From assembly GCF_001522545.3 (NCBI RefSeq), contig NC_031799.1, positions 41,160,001 through 41,224,000 of the forward strand: a stretch of 64,000 nt of DNA. The letters run 5' to 3'. Positions 25,747 to 39,479 of the stretch are shown piece by piece; within the stretch, counting starts at the first letter, position 1, and every line of letters begins with the position of its first letter. The stretch comes from Parus major. Its lineage: Eukaryota > Chordata > Aves > Passeriformes > Paridae. A model generated the notes under the pieces. It saw only the letters and a program-made list of their open reading frames with translations. It was not told where the DNA came from and did not search any database. The position numbers and the translations under genes were made by a program.

Positions 25747-26615
25747 ACTACCTTCAGTGATGATCCAGACATCAGGATCAAGTGTACCCTCAGCAAATAT
25801 GCAGATGACACCAAGCTGAGATGTGCAGTTGACAGACCTGAAGGATGGGATACCATCCAGAGGGACCTGGACAAGCACAAGAACTAGACCCACGGGAGTC
25901 TCATGAAATTTAACAAGACCGAAGTACAAGATGCTGCAACTGGGCTATGGAAACCCCCAGTATCAGCACAGGCTGGGGATGAGCAGGTCAAAAGCAGCCC
26001 TGTGAGAAGGCCTTGGGGGTGCTGGTGGGTGAGAGGCTGGACATGACCCAGCCATGGGCACTCCCAGCCCAGAGATCCAAACGTGTCCTGGGCTGCATCC
26101 AGAGCAGTGTGGGCAGCAGGGGAGGGAGGGGATTCTGTCCCTCTGCTCTGCTCTGGTGAGAGCTCACCTGGAACCCTGCATCTAGCTCTGGGGTACCAGC
26201 ACAGGAAGGATATGGAATTACAGGAGTGAGTCCAGAGGAGGGACACAGAGATGATTCAAGGGCTGGAGTACCCCTCTTATAAGGAAAGGCGGAGAGAGTT
26301 GGGGTTTGAAGGCTCCAGAGTGATTTTATTGTGGCCTTTCAATATTTCAAGTGTGCTTAGGAGAAAGAGAGATTTAGTAGGGCCTATTGCAATAGAATAG
26401 GAGTTAATGGCTTTAAACAAAAAAGAGAGTTGACTTATATTAGATATAAGGAAGAATTTTTGTTTTACAAAGTGAGGGTGGTGAGGTACTGGAAGAGGTT
26501 GCCCAGGGAAGTTATCAATATTCTGCCACTGAAAGTGTCCAAAGCCAGGCTGGATGAAGCTTTGAGCTCCCTGTTTTAGTGGAAGGTATCCTTGCAACCT
26601 TTCCAAGGAATCTCA

Positions 26616-28681
26616 TGTCCACCTGTGAATACCTTAAAGCATTAAGAGAGAGTTAATGTCCACTCAAGCTATTCTTTGTGGTTTTTCTTCCTTACAGAGT
26701 AGTTCTCTATTACATATCCAGTGTTGTTGCAATAATCTGACTTTACTTTAGAGAAGAAACTGAACCACACAGCAATCTCTCTTCATCACACACAGAACTG
26801 CAACCAGAATCAGTATCACAGACATTATTCTGTCAAACAACTCAACTCATATATACACTTATTTAATCATGCCACTTTAAAAGTTTTAGAGAGATGTTAA
26901 ACCAGAGTGAATAATAACTATCTTTAATTTATTAAATTTAAAGAGATTAGTCAACTTGTAGTATACTTTTCAAAATCAGTTTTAAAACACCAGTGCCATT
27001 GAAACATTAGTAAATCTACTTTGTTTTCTAACTGCATGTGTCTGTCCTTCCAAATTTAGAAAATCACAGCTCAGCTGCAACAAATATATAATATATACAC
27101 ATTATAGTATATACACATATTTGTATATTGAGATAGCATTACCGATTAGGTTTGTACAGCTCCTTCTGGCTTTCTTGGCACTCTTTGTGCCAAGAGGAAA
27201 TTATAATTTTTATTTACAGTCATAAACAAACAATGGCTTATGTTTAAACAAATTAGTGAACACTACACAAAGAAAGGTAGCATCATATTTGCACTTATTA
27301 AGAGCTATTACCCTTTGCATTTGCAAAGTACATCAGTGCTTGAAATGAGATTTTGGAGATGCATAGATCTACATCTCCAGGAAATCAATTGGTAACTTAT
27401 ATTCGAAACAATCATCTGCATTTCCAGTTTGTTGAATTGAAGCTTTACAACTTTTCACCCTAAACAGCACCACGTTGAAACTGACAAACTGCTTCAAAAT
27501 GTGAACGTTTTAGACCACAAAAACCATAAAAGTTCTCAAATGCAAAATGAGGAAATTTCAACTGGAGAACTAAAAATACGGCAACAAATCCTGAATATAA
27601 TGAGCAATTCCTTTTCCCTCCTGAGCAGTCCCTCAGAGAATTTCCTTAAAAACCTTAATTAAGAAAGCTTTACTCTTCACCACATAGACATTTGTGTCCA
27701 TTGAAGTGTTTCACTTTCACTTTTGAAGATGAGATACAGCAATATGCTCCAAAGTTTTGCTCTCTCAGTCAAGACAAAAATAACACACGCTAACGTCATA
27801 CTTAAATATATCAAGTCCCTAGTACAATCTTGACATATATTTATGTAAAAAACCCATGTACCTACTGGTATGATAACCTTTCATGCTTGCATTCTGTATG
27901 TGTCACAGAATTTGTCAGCACTGGGGCTTTCCAGTTATTTTATTATTAAAGCGAATGGAAACGGAAACTTAAAAGGGCAAGCTCAACATAACTGTGGGCA
28001 TAGTGATGCATATGTTAACAGGAGATACTAAATATCTTCCAGAACAAGCTATACAAAGTGCATTTTCCTATTCAGTACTGAATCTGCAGCAACACAGTTT
28101 GGTGATAAAATGTCATCCATCTGCATGCATCTCTTAATGCTCCAACACCCTTCTGCATGTCAAACACCTCTTCAAACTTTTAGCTTTTGTTGACACTTCA
28201 TTAGGGTACATTTTGAAAATCCCCTTGATTTGAAATATATATTTTGAAACAGAGTCTCTGGAAGGCTTTTGCAACTCTCTCTTGGTTCTGGATAGGAAAT
28301 TTATCTTGCATCTTTTAATTCTAGTTTTTGTATACTCAAATAACACAAAAGACCTCAAATGGCAATTCAATGAGCACTCTAGAGCTCTCCCAGTCTCCTA
28401 GCAATTAATATATTGATGGACTGCACTAAGGACTTTAAGGCCTCCAAAATCCATTCCTCTGCAAAGCCTTGGCATATGATTTTTAGTCTGAGACATCATA
28501 TTCATGCAAACTCCCTGCTGCAGAACTAAGAAATCTTACAGACTCTATTATGAATTTAAAAAGCATGTAGACCTTAGAAGGAAAATATCTTAGTAAAGCA
28601 GGTAAGACACCTAAACAAGTAATGGTGGCTATTTGTTGTGAGGTGTTTCAGAGAAGCAAAGACATAGTTTCAGATAAACAT
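26616..28681. other. AUH long intron, nothing recognised
   Basis: This AT-rich intronic sequence includes a TA-rich patch near 27085-27122. No gene or repeat family could be supported. Confidence 0.55.
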
Positions 28682-29102
28682 TGTTAAAGTGGAGGCAGGG
28701 CTGAAATGCTTGGCTAGTGTCAATTTTGACCCCCTGTGTTGGGGGATGGGTATGTGAGCCCTGGATGAAGTTATCCCACCCCAAACCCCCTGTGAAGGGC
28801 AGCCCAGGAGTTCTGATTTGATTTAAGCCCCTGGGGTTTCTCTCTTGCTGTGGTCCTAGTGGTCCCTGACCCTAAACTCCATCCTCAAAGGTGGAGACCC
28901 TTAAGGGTTCTGTCCCTCAAAACCCCTCACCCTGCCTTTGTTCAGAGCTTTTCTGTCTCTGGATCTGAGTTTGTTCCCTATTTGTTTGTTGTATGCTGAA
29001 TAAATGGTTTCATGAGCAGAAGCCCATCTCGTTCCTGTCCCATGCTGGTTCCCAGTAACTGTAGCTTCTCTGGACATGATCCTGCAGTTGCTGACTGCAA
29101 CA
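28682..29102 (+). mobile_element. Probable solo LTR, third family
   Basis: This is a G+C-rich 421-bp block in AT-rich surroundings. It starts TGTTAAAGT and ends ACTGCAACA, ends that match as inverted repeats at 7 of 9 positions. AATAAA lies at 28999-29004 (gctgaataaatgg), followed by a CT-rich U5-like region. No target duplication is evident (flanks aaacat and ggtatt), so the boundaries are less certain than for the other LTRs. It is in plus orientation, judged from the AATAAA. Confidence 0.65.
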
Positions 29103-31899
29103 GGTATTAGCTCTCATCAGGAAAAAAAACAATCAAAAATTTAAAAATAAATTAAAAAAAATAAATCTGTGAACCAGCATCTTTGATGGTCTGCTACATT
29201 TCAATCCAGTTCTGATTAGGATTTAAGTATTTTTACTCACATCAGCCTTGCATGTCATTGCTCATCTCAGAGCAATCTCAGTGAAATTGTACAGGAGTGC
29301 TCCCCTATCAACACAGTGTAGGTTAGGATGCTCATGCTACACAACTGTTTGTGCCAATGTTCAGGCCAGAAACTGTGGGAATCCAGAACTTAGAGCTGTG
29401 CTAAGAAGTCTGAAATTTTGATGCATCTGATCCGGTTATGGTTTTCAATTCTCTGATAAACTTGTTGCCGTTTTTTCCAATGCCACAGATAATTTCTTAA
29501 TTTCTAATTTTAATTGACGCATCATTACTTTCCCCACAATCTTTAAAGATTTCTAGCAGATACACTGCACCTATTCATCTACTGCTTACATAAAAGTAGT
29601 TCCTATAGAAAATCAACAAATGAAAGGATATTTTAGATAGCAGTATATTATTTGCATATTCTATTTGTCCAAGATTTTTCTTCTGGTCATTACTATCCTT
29701 GCTGTAGTGTACTTTATATGTCTGAATATAACTTCTAAAACTATTCCTATAACTCACAGATGAGACTGAAATGAAAAAGGATAGCTTTTCACAAGTGACA
29801 AGACTAAAAGTATATAAACACCAATTGGAATTCATTAGTGGGAGATGTCAGTACTTCATCATTCATTTACTTCCTAATTCAGAAGACCCTGACCAGCCGA
29901 TTGAACAGTAATATTTTGGTCACCAGTTTCTTTCTTATTTCATCGCTAGAATTAACTTTCCAAAAAGAGATTTTTGTGGTTCTTAAAAAACCCAAAAACT
30001 ACTAGAAAAGGCTTTTGACCTGCATATGAGTAATTACATCTTTAGTTCAACCAGAAGCTGAAGAATGAAGCAGCATACTGAAATTCTTCCTTTGCTCTTG
30101 TTACATGTCAAATGCAATTTTCTACAGTAATTACATTTTAACTATATTTTGTTCCTTTATCACTGAAAGATCATCAGGAAGGGATTTTGATAATTAATCT
30201 AACACACTTGTGTTTTCAGTGGATTACAGAAATAAGTAATTTAAAAGATTTGAAATATAATATATCTGCTTATTTATTAAAAAAATAGAGTATTTTTCAA
30301 TTTGGGCTGATAACAAGGGTAAGGTTAATCATTAAAACACCAATTACTTGAACTGCAAATACAGTACAAAAGTTGTTTCACTTATTCCTACAGACTTCCA
30401 ACATGTAGCACCATTCAATGAGTTACTAAAACCATCATATTCTGAACCACAAATGAGTCATCATACACATTCCAATCCTGAAGATCAAAGCTAAAATTTT
30501 ATTTTGCTCAACATGAAGTCCTCAGAGTTTAAAACTCATTTTAATTCATCACATAAAGCTTGAAACGGTCACTGAACGAACATCCTACAAGTCTGTAAAC
30601 TATTAAATCAAACAATTTGAAAACTACAATCTGTGCCTTCTAAACTGCTTTACACCGACAGAGCAATTTGCCTTTGCAGATAAGTCATCATCTCATAAGA
30701 CAATATTAGGGAAAGTGTTCTTTTTAGGAAGGGCATGAGTAGATGGCTTTGGATGCAGTTAAACTCCTAATTTAAAAACCACTGGAGCTACCCAAATTAA
30801 GATATTGACAAAAAAAAAAAAAAAGCTCTGTACTTCTTCATACATCATACAAAATGTAAATACACAATTATTGTACATGATAAGCACTGCAAACACAATA
30901 ACATTATGAGAAAATTGTGATCAGCCCATTAAATTGGTTAGTGAGCCCTGAACTATGTTAAACACATATCCATTACATCTACAGATTGCAGTAATTAAGC
31001 TTTCTGCATTTTATTGTCATAGATAACTCTTCATAACAGTACAACATTTCATAAATTTCTTTCAGTGAAATAAAATTAAATACACATTTGCTAATAAAGC
31101 CACTATAATAAGGATATTAACAGCTATCTTTCTAATTCTCTGAATTGCTATTAAAATAAATTTACTCATCACAGAATGATTGACTGATTCTTTTTTAAAA
31201 AAAAAAAAAGCTACAAAACAAGTATTCAGAGCTGCCTATTTTTAAATGGAATGTCCAAATACTGAAAGAAAGAAAAGAGAAGGAAAACTGCTTAAACACA
31301 CACATGAAACACCTGAATGTCACTCCTAAGGTTTGAACAAGAAGACTTACTTTACAGCTGCCTTTGTCCATTTTATGAACAGATGAAATAGAAACAACCA
31401 CTCTAAAAATCTGAAAAAGGTTAATCTGGTTTTATTGTACACTCTTCTATATAAATTGATAATTATTATACAGTTTTGGACTGCACCCTAGCTCTCATAT
31501 TTCAGAACATACTTCTAATATCATGTTCTCACATAAGTTAGCAGGAGCTGCAATTCAATTATGGAACACAGTCAATTACTCATGTGAAGAGTTAACTTCA
31601 GGTTATTGAACTGTTTGTTCCAAGATAAGTATTTCTCCAACTGAATGCAATGAAATTTCAGCAACAGTCAAGTAAAAAAACTGGGCATGCAAAAAGCCTC
31701 ATGAGAAATTCCCTCTGCAAATATAAATACAGCAAATACAATATCTCAAAGGAAAATGAAGGAAAACCCCAGAATGTTATACAAGGGTATGTAAAGTGTA
31801 AGAGGGAACAGTCCACTCAAGAACAGTACAGAAACGACAACCACATGAGCACAAGTGGAAGTAAGAGCTGGAGTTAGAGGCAAACAAGAAGACCTTCTC
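29103..31899. other. AUH long intron, nothing recognised
   Basis: This AT-rich sequence contains short A runs (for example near 30810 and 31195). No coding or repeat family assignment could be supported. Confidence 0.55.
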
Positions 31900-32700
31900 T
31901 AAGCATGTTAGCATCTTAAAAATGGAACAAAATAAACGTGTGGGTCTCTGGTGAATAAGGCATGAGATCAAGCAACAACTGACATGGAAAAAGTATGGCA
32001 GAGGTCACAGAAAAGCTTCAACATTATTCAGTGTTTTCTCTGCCTTGTTTTTCACTGATCTGCTCCCTGGCCCATCAGAGTTCTGCCTAAGAATCAAAGT
32101 GGTGTCTGTGGGACTGAACTACTGCAAACAGTAGCAGATGACTGGATCAGGGAACAGATGAGCAGAACTGGACATTTCCAAATCTCCAGGGACAAGGAGA
32201 CTTGTCCTGATGCATCCAAGGAAGTTGACTAATGTCACTGCGATATAAACCTCCTCTTTTGAAGGTCACAGCAGTCAAGTAAAATATCCTGGAAGTCATT
32301 TGTATTCACAGGAGAAGTCCCTGACCAACCTGATTGTGAGATGGTTAACTCAAAAGATGAGAGGAGGGCAAAGACTGTAATTTACCACAAATTTCAGGAG
32401 TTTTTGGCAACCTACCACAGTGTCCTTGTTGTTATCCTCAAACAGCTAAATGATAGTTACAGAAAAAAAGACCAACTCATCTCAGAGATACACAGAAAAA
32501 GCTTCAGATGGAAAAAGCAAAAATTGCAACAAATTAAATTCTAGTAAAATAGAATAGAAAAGGTCTTCACATGGAGGTGGATCAAACCATGGAACTGGTT
32601 GGTCAGAGAGGCTGAGAAGTTACTTAGCTTTACAATATGCCAAATGGTAACACAAGGCCCTGACTAGCCTGATCTAACTTCAACAGTGAACTAAAGTATA
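31900..32700 (+). mobile_element. Worn CR1-type LINE remnant
   Basis: Scattered matches to CR1-type ORF2 occur in the correct order on the plus strand: a segment reading like VFSLPCFSLICSLAHQS near 32032, a gatgcatccaaggaagttga block near 32210, the aagtccctgaccaacctgat block near 32317 (KSCLTNL equivalent), and the 3' part aaggtcttcacatggaggtg near 32560. It is heavily mutated with many stops, so it is older than the other CR1 copies. The limits are approximate. Confidence 0.55.
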
Positions 32701-35700
32701 TGTCCTCAAAAGTGCCTGCCTAACCTAAGTTCCTCTATCATTCTAGAATACACAAGGTAAGTTCATCTTGCACCTCAGTCAACCTGACATTTCCAGCTGT
32801 TCCAATAAAAGAGGTTGATGCTTCTCTAAACACCAATGAGGTTGCTTCTACAACTGAACCCTGGACCCAGGATCAGATTCTCCATGTCTGCTGTAGTCAA
32901 AATTAGCCTGGACATCTTAAATTGTAGCTCTTTTGTACACTGTTTTTTGGGGTTTTTTTACTATAATAAAGCAGAATTTGAACACACTGTTCTACAAGTA
33001 GATCTAGATGGGTGATGACTTCAGGCAGGAGGGAAAGACATGCAGCTGAGGGTACGATAGTAAGCAGTAATTATTTGACACAGCTGCTTGTAACATCCTG
33101 ACACCCTTCCATGCAACTATTTAAATTGTTTAACCAACCACATCAGGAAAAAGTGCATCATGACTAAGTTGCCAGAGCTAGCACTCAACAAAGAAACTGC
33201 TCTTTGTCAGGTAACACAGAGACTCAAATAAGCGAGTTTGAGTGACGTAAGGAGCAAGGAACAAGGGAGCAGAAAATCAAAAAACGCATGAGTTTTGTCA
33301 GCACTTCTCTTACTGCTTAGAGAATGCACAGTTGCAGGCACTGGCTATGATGTAATGGTCATTTTACAGAAAAGTGGTACTTAGATCATCCAACTACTTA
33401 ACTATCAGGTCACTGTTATATTAGAGTCTACAGATCCCTCTGTGCAAAATCAACTCAGTGGTACAAGTTCTGAACAAAGCTTGTAACAAAGCAGGGGCTT
33501 AAGGGCAGGAAAGATCAGACAAATTCATGGAAGCAAAATCCCACATGAGTTATTAAAAATATATAAACCTCATCCAGCTCAGAAAATCCTGAATAAAAAA
33601 AAACCAGAGACTGGGAAAGTAATAAAGTGAAGTTTCATTTATAGATGCTTGCCCCGTGGGAGACAAGACACAAGACTAGTTAGACCTTTGGGGTATACAA
33701 TACAAGCTGTTTGGTTCTATAGTCTCACTTGTGCAAATAAGCCCCATCCATAAGCTGGAGAATCATACAAGGAAAACTATAGCCTCTATTCATCCTTGTA
33801 CTTGAAAGATCAAATCTGAACTTACAGATTTCAACCAGTTCTTAAACTTCTCTGTGGACCAATCAACTGTCAAGGAAGGTTAGCCTGTGTGTACATCAGG
33901 AGACAAAACAATTATCTCACAAACATATAGTCTATTGCAGTCTCATTAGCAATGCATTTTAAATTTTGTTTGATTTTAAATTTTATTCTTGTTTCAATAT
34001 AAAGAAAACAAGACAAGTGTACAAAATTGTAAATCTGTGTCAAAAACAAAAGTTCTAATAACATCATCATCTGTGCCCTAAGGGTCTCATTAAGGGATCA
34101 GTCAGAAAAAGGAGGCCATGAAATGGTTTGCACAACCACCTAAACCAGTGGAGATTCACAGCTCAAGGTGTATTTACGCAATCAAATGTACTCTGATTTC
34201 CTTTAGTAGTTTCCTACAAGTCTTTTGCCAATTCAAAATTTTTTTCCCTACTTCCACTATGCTTCATTTGCAACATCAAAAAACTATTCTCCAGGTTGAA
34301 AAGGTTTGTCATAAAGATCATAAGTAATGTATCAAGAGAGTATTGAAAACAGTTTTTTCTCCACCTAGCATATTTTGGGAGTGTCAGAGGCATTGTTTCC
34401 TAGTCCTGTTTAAAAAAAAAAACAACTATGGTTTTAGATTACAATTTATTATAATTAAATTTACAATTATCTAACACCTCTGCTGCTCCACTGACCACTA
34501 TGAGGATGAAATTTCAGCAAATTCTTCATTCTCTAAATATCAAAGACAGTGTCACTGCACTGTATCTGGTCCTTACATTCCTCTCTTTGCATTTCTTGTT
34601 GACTCTACACTGTTTCTATTCAGTAAAAATATCAGCATAATGCTTTCAGGCTTTTGTTTTATCTGCCCATGAAGTCTCATTCTGTACTGTGAGATTTAAT
34701 CTGCTCTTTGAACTACAGGAGTAATTCCAGCCTCCACTATTCACTTCTTGTGTTGTGAAACAAGAACCATTGTGCCTTCTTCCCTCACACACCTCATGCT
34801 GGACAGTAGTCCTGTGGACACACTAACAATCCTCTTCAATTCAGGCCTTAAATTTTCTTTACTCTGAGGCCTAAAGAAAACTGAAGACCGAAGAGACTCA
34901 AAACAGTACCTATTATACCTATTACAGTCTCATGGTGTCTTTTTATTTTGAAACAATATATTCCATATTTCAACATTTATATTTACACTTATATTGCAAA
35001 TATTTTCCATCAGGAGCAATCACCTTCCTCCACCTTGCACCTTGCCTTAAAATACAGGTTTCTCATCTTTAACCAGGATATTATTGTGTTACAATAGTAA
35101 AAATTAATTATAGCAAGTAATTGTAAAAGCATTCTTTGATATTACAGATTTTAGAAATTATTCAAAATTACTTAGTTCTACTCTTAGTGTGTTAGATTTA
35201 CAGTTATCAGAAGAAAACCTATGTTTTCTTTTACTGTAAAAACAATTGGAAAATTTATTTAAATCGCTCACCTAAAAACAACAGAGATAAAGTAGGGCAT
35301 GCAAATGATTTGAGTTTGGGTACGGTTGATTTTTTTTAAAATGATTTTCAAAATTGAAGTGATTTAATGAACTTAAAACTAAACGGCAAATCAACAATCT
35401 GCTTCCATTACATCATTGAAGAACAACTGTCCATGTACAAATATGTAATATTTTTCTAACATGTAATACAACAGCCTAATTCTACTGCATTGGGTTCAAG
35501 GGATGAAAAATAAAATATCCAAACACTGATTCATATTTCTATAAAACAAGAGGCTAATGTGGATAACAGTTCAATGAGCTTTTATTCCACTGAGATAAAG
35601 TGAGTCATATAATAGACATTTTCGAAACTTCTGAGAAACTATGCCACATTAACTCTGCCATAAAAGAAGGATTAAAGTATGATACAAAGTTTAACTGTCC

Positions 35701-37290
35701 AGAAGGCTTGATATACAGACATTTGCTATGGTCAAGTAAGTGTTCTAACACAAAAGGTATTTAGTAAAATCTAAACACTCTCACTTCTCATTCTGCTAGT
35801 CATAAAAATACATTTGTTTTGTTTTTTTAACATATAAAAAGAAACTGGGATTGTAGTAAGAGCGCAGTCACATTGGCTATGTTTCACTGATGGCCATATC
35901 CGTGACAATGTTTCACTTTTCACAAGTTTCACTGAGGTTTTTCAGCTCCTCCATTTCTATATACATCTACTATATATTTCTATATACATATAGATATATT
36001 TCTATATACTGCTTCCTAATATACAAGGTTTCATCTATAAGGTCTTCTGAAATATGAGAAAACATTTTCTGTTTTTATGAGATTACTATAAATCCCTTTT
36101 GAGCTTCTTCCTTTTTGAAGGTCTTCAAAAATTAGTATTTTATCTTTCAAGTGTGAAAACTTTTGTAAGGTAACTGGGACTACCTGTTGAGACCAGGCAA
36201 TTGCTCCCCCTCATATCATCAAACATTGAATAAAATGTCTCAATCACGAAGCTAGTACAAAAAATGCAACCTCACTGGCTTAGAGTGATCAGTAGCATGA
36301 ACATTTATTACAGCTCAAATGAAAATGAACAAGGTGCATGTCATAATAATGGAAACACCACTATGAGCATCCTGCATGAAATGAAAGCTAATACTTCTAC
36401 TATGATTAGTAGTCTAAAAAAGTAGAAAATAAGAAAAAGAACAATGATTAATGAACACCAGTATCATTTTTGCACTTATTTTAGATCTGAAATTTTCCCC
36501 GGAAACATTTAAAAAAACACAAATATCACAAAACTCGAGTCAGAAAGCAATTTGCTAATCTTTTTGAATATTTAATTGTCAGGAATTAAAATTGAAAGTC
36601 ATTATTCATACTGCTTCAATGTCAACAGAAGTTGATAATGGTCACTACAAGCCTCTTTCGCCTCAATCTATTTTCTTTCCTAGCAAACAGATACTTCGGT
36701 AGCTTATTCTTTTCCAAAGCACTTAATAAGAATTTTGGAATCACTGTCATTTAGATTTTTCAAAATAGTTCCACAAACTATTTCTAAAACAAAAAAATCA
36801 AGCTGGAATTATGTTAAATTCAACTACAAAAATAAGACTTAAAAAAAGAGAAAAATTAAATTCTAGCTAGTGAGTTAACTAGCTACATCCACCTAAAAAC
36901 ATGAGTGTATGGATGCATGCATGGGTATAAACACTGCAAAAGGTGAAAACAGAGGTTATTTTAAAATTTTAATTCTTAGAATTACAATTGATTAAAGTAT
37001 TTTGGGTATAGTACCAATCCCTTCAACACCATCCTTTTTTCACATTTAGAATATTACATGAGCTGTTGCAGGACTCTAAGTGCAAGGGATTAGCAAGACA
37101 TAACTTTATTCAGTGGCATTACAAATTTAAACTTCCATATATCGAAAAACAATATTTAAGATTTTTATACACTCTGTCCTTCAAAGTGAATATTATTTCT
37201 AACTAAATCACAATATATTACACTTTCTTTTCTGCACACATCACTTTTATATGTCTTTACTACAATAAATCAGTCAAGTAAATAACCACT
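32701..37290. other. AUH long intron, nothing recognised
   Basis: This AT-rich sequence contains an imperfect tctatatac-type AT repeat at about 35955-36008. No gene could be supported. Confidence 0.55.
35955..36008 (+). repeat. Imperfect AT-rich tandem repeat
   Basis: The core ttctatatac recurs (tctatatacatct, ttctatatacata, ttctatatact) over about 54 bp. Confidence 0.75.
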
Positions 37291-37340
37291 AGACTTGATC
37301 TTAAAAATCTTTTCCAACCTAAAGGATTCTGTATTCTAGC
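37291..37340 (+). mobile_element. Short CR1 3' tail
   Basis: The stretch cttgatcttaaaaatctttt, then ccaacctaaaggattctgta, is the characteristic CR1 3' end (..gatctt..tcttttccaacct..gattctgtg). It is a very short 5'-truncated copy. Confidence 0.7.
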
Positions 37341-38592
37341 ATCCAATAAGCATTCACTGAACTCCTTTCCATCATCTCTACTTAAAAGTAATTCAAAAGA
37401 GCAAGTACAGTAAGCAGTAATCTGTAAAATGACCTAGGAATTCTATGGCATGACCCCAAGCCAGGGAACGCTAGAAATTAGAGTAAACATAAGTAACCAA
37501 CAAATAAAATTACTTAGATTCAGTGTAACATTATGTATATATCTTCTTTATTAAGTTATCTTGTAAATTACTTTTATTTAGACGCATGAAAAAAACAACA
37601 ACTACAGTTTTGCTTCTACAAGTTTAACATAGGTTAAATAGTTCATCAGAACCTCAGTTCCAGGTAAATTATAGACTTCTTGTTGTGTGAAATTACATTC
37701 AAATTATTTGGAATAATTCATACTTACCTAGCATCACAAGACAGGACCAGTGATACCAAGCACAAATAGACAGTATGGACTTTATAGTAGAGATGTATAT
37801 TGTTTATCTTACCTGCAAAGTTCTATTGACAAGTTTTAATGAAGCTTCAGATGTTCAGTTTCTAAGTAGACTGGAAGAAGACCAAAAGTACACTGAAGTC
37901 TCAAAGTATATATATTTTTAATGATGTAAACATGAACTGGAGCTAGAATAATTAAATAAGTAGATGACTTCTAACAAGCTTCTCCATTTTCTGCAAGCTA
38001 TAGGATTTTCAAACTGATGAATACTTCACATTACTTTCTGCTTCTGCACTACTAAACTACAGGTATGATGGTAAAGCATTATGAAATAGCCTTTGCAACA
38101 ACAAAACATTATCTACTGTATGAAGCCAGATTCCACCTAGTTTTATATTCAATATCATATTTCTTCCCCAGAAAGACACAAAAAGGAGTGTCACACATTA
38201 TTGAATCAATCTGGATTTTCCTTAATCACACATTGTAAAATACTGACTTAGTTAAGTAGAGAGGTTTGTAACTTTTTCTAAGTATTTAGGAGTCTACAAT
38301 ACAACAAATAAGTAATTTTAAAAAAAAATCTTCTTAACAGCTTAACAGCTTAAGAAAATTATTTTGGAGAAGTACCTTGCTTAATTCTGATTGTGTTTAG
38401 AAGAGATAGATTTTAAGATTTTGACTTAATCAGACACATACTTGATTATGAGGCTAAGAAATTTGCAAATAAGCCCTTTTCACCAAACATTAAGAGAACT
38501 TAGTAAATCACAGGGAAAGATGACAGAGAAAACTGCCAGATTGACCAATGAAATAACTAACAAACAAGTGCTGAAAATATTTGACTCATCAC
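37341..38592. other. AUH long intron, nothing recognised
   Basis: AT-rich intron sequence between a CR1 tail and the provirus. Nothing was identified. Confidence 0.55.
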
Positions 38593-39141
38593 TGTGGTGG
38601 AGGCCCAAGGGCCAATGCTGAAAGCCCTCATCCCATGACACTGGAGAGGCGATAACAAGTAATACCCCCTGAGGCTGGGGTGAGAGAAGGTTTCTCTCCC
38701 ACAGTTCTTTGCAACTATATGATGATGTATTGTTAAATTTATTCTCCCTTTGATTCACCAAGTTTATGTCATCCTGGTCCAACCCCTGTTCACCATATGT
38801 ATAACTCCCTAGAATGTTCTCCCTTCCCCTGATTCTTATAGGCCCCAGTTTGCTGCACTGCCCCACCCATTACCCTGTTGGTTTTCCTGGTCTCTAGCCA
38901 CACTTTTGCACAATTTTCCGTTGTTCCAATTGGGCCCTGACCCTCAGCTCTGCCCCGTCACCCTGTGCCCTCAAATCATTATTGTATTTGTCCCTGGACC
39001 TTCTTCAGTAAATAAGCCTTTCCTGGAGCACCATACAAAGACCCATCCCTCATCTCTGTTGTCTGCCTAAAGACTTTGTTGTGCATTCTGGGCTGAAGAA
39101 GCGCTGGTCATTCTCAGGCCATGTTGTTGTGTGACACAACG
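38593..39141 (+). repeat. 5' LTR of the ERVK-type provirus
   Basis: This ~549-bp LTR starts TGTGGTGG, with its 3' end two bases before the primer site. The end ACACAACG here reads ACACAACA in the 3' remnant, giving TGTGGT/TGTTGT inverted ends. A TATA-like tatgtataa lies near 38797, and a degenerate AATAAG at 39011-39016 stands where AATAAA is expected. The last ~60 bp recur at 42978-43039. Confidence 0.85.
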
Positions 39142-39143
39142 AG

Positions 39144-39161
39144 TGGCACCTGAAAAGGGAC
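39144..39161 (+). other. Primer binding site, tRNA-Lys type
   Basis: The sequence tggcacctgaaaagggac matches the tRNA-Lys primer site consensus at 15 of 18 positions, directly after the LTR. It supports a betaretrovirus/ERVK assignment. Confidence 0.85.
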
Positions 39162-39479
39162 TTTTTTGGAGGTCCCTGAGAGTGACTCCAGCAACAAATC
39201 ATCCGGTCCATTGTTGTCGGAAGCAAGACGTCTTCAGGTGAGCCACAACCCAGAAGCAAGACCTGAGTTTTATCAGGGCTTGTGGAAGGGAGAGTCAGCA
39301 CACTGCAGACAGCAGGAGGACTGATTCAGCTGATGACAGCCCACAGGATCTCTTGAAGACCTGCACCCAGATCTGCCAGAGAGTGAGATATTGGTGGGGA
39401 GACATCCAGGAAAGCAGGGGAAAAGGGTTTAGTTGTTTAATTCCTATAGGTGGGCAATCCTTTTCCATCAAAGGCAGCC

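Larger units (their letters stand above)
24215..26615 (+). mobile_element. CR1 LINE, truncated, carrying two nested insertions
   Basis: This is a degenerate CR1 retrotransposon in plus orientation. Translated pieces match the CR1 ORF2 reverse transcriptase in order: SSHTSEVDRPQDRDWGTK; the pre-RT and finger segment with FIKGKSCLTNP near 24780; GSVLGPVLF near 25055; and the catalytic-loop motif YADDTK at about 25798. The C-terminal region that follows carries [16 protein letters not shown] and QRDLDK, then a thumb and tail remnant to about 26615. Frameshifts and stops show it is dead. A tRNA-derived SINE (24433-24583) and an ERVL-like LTR (25085-25746) have inserted into it. The 5' end is truncated, as is usual for CR1, and the microsatellite-like 3' terminus is not present. 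Both boundaries are approximate. Confidence 0.9.
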
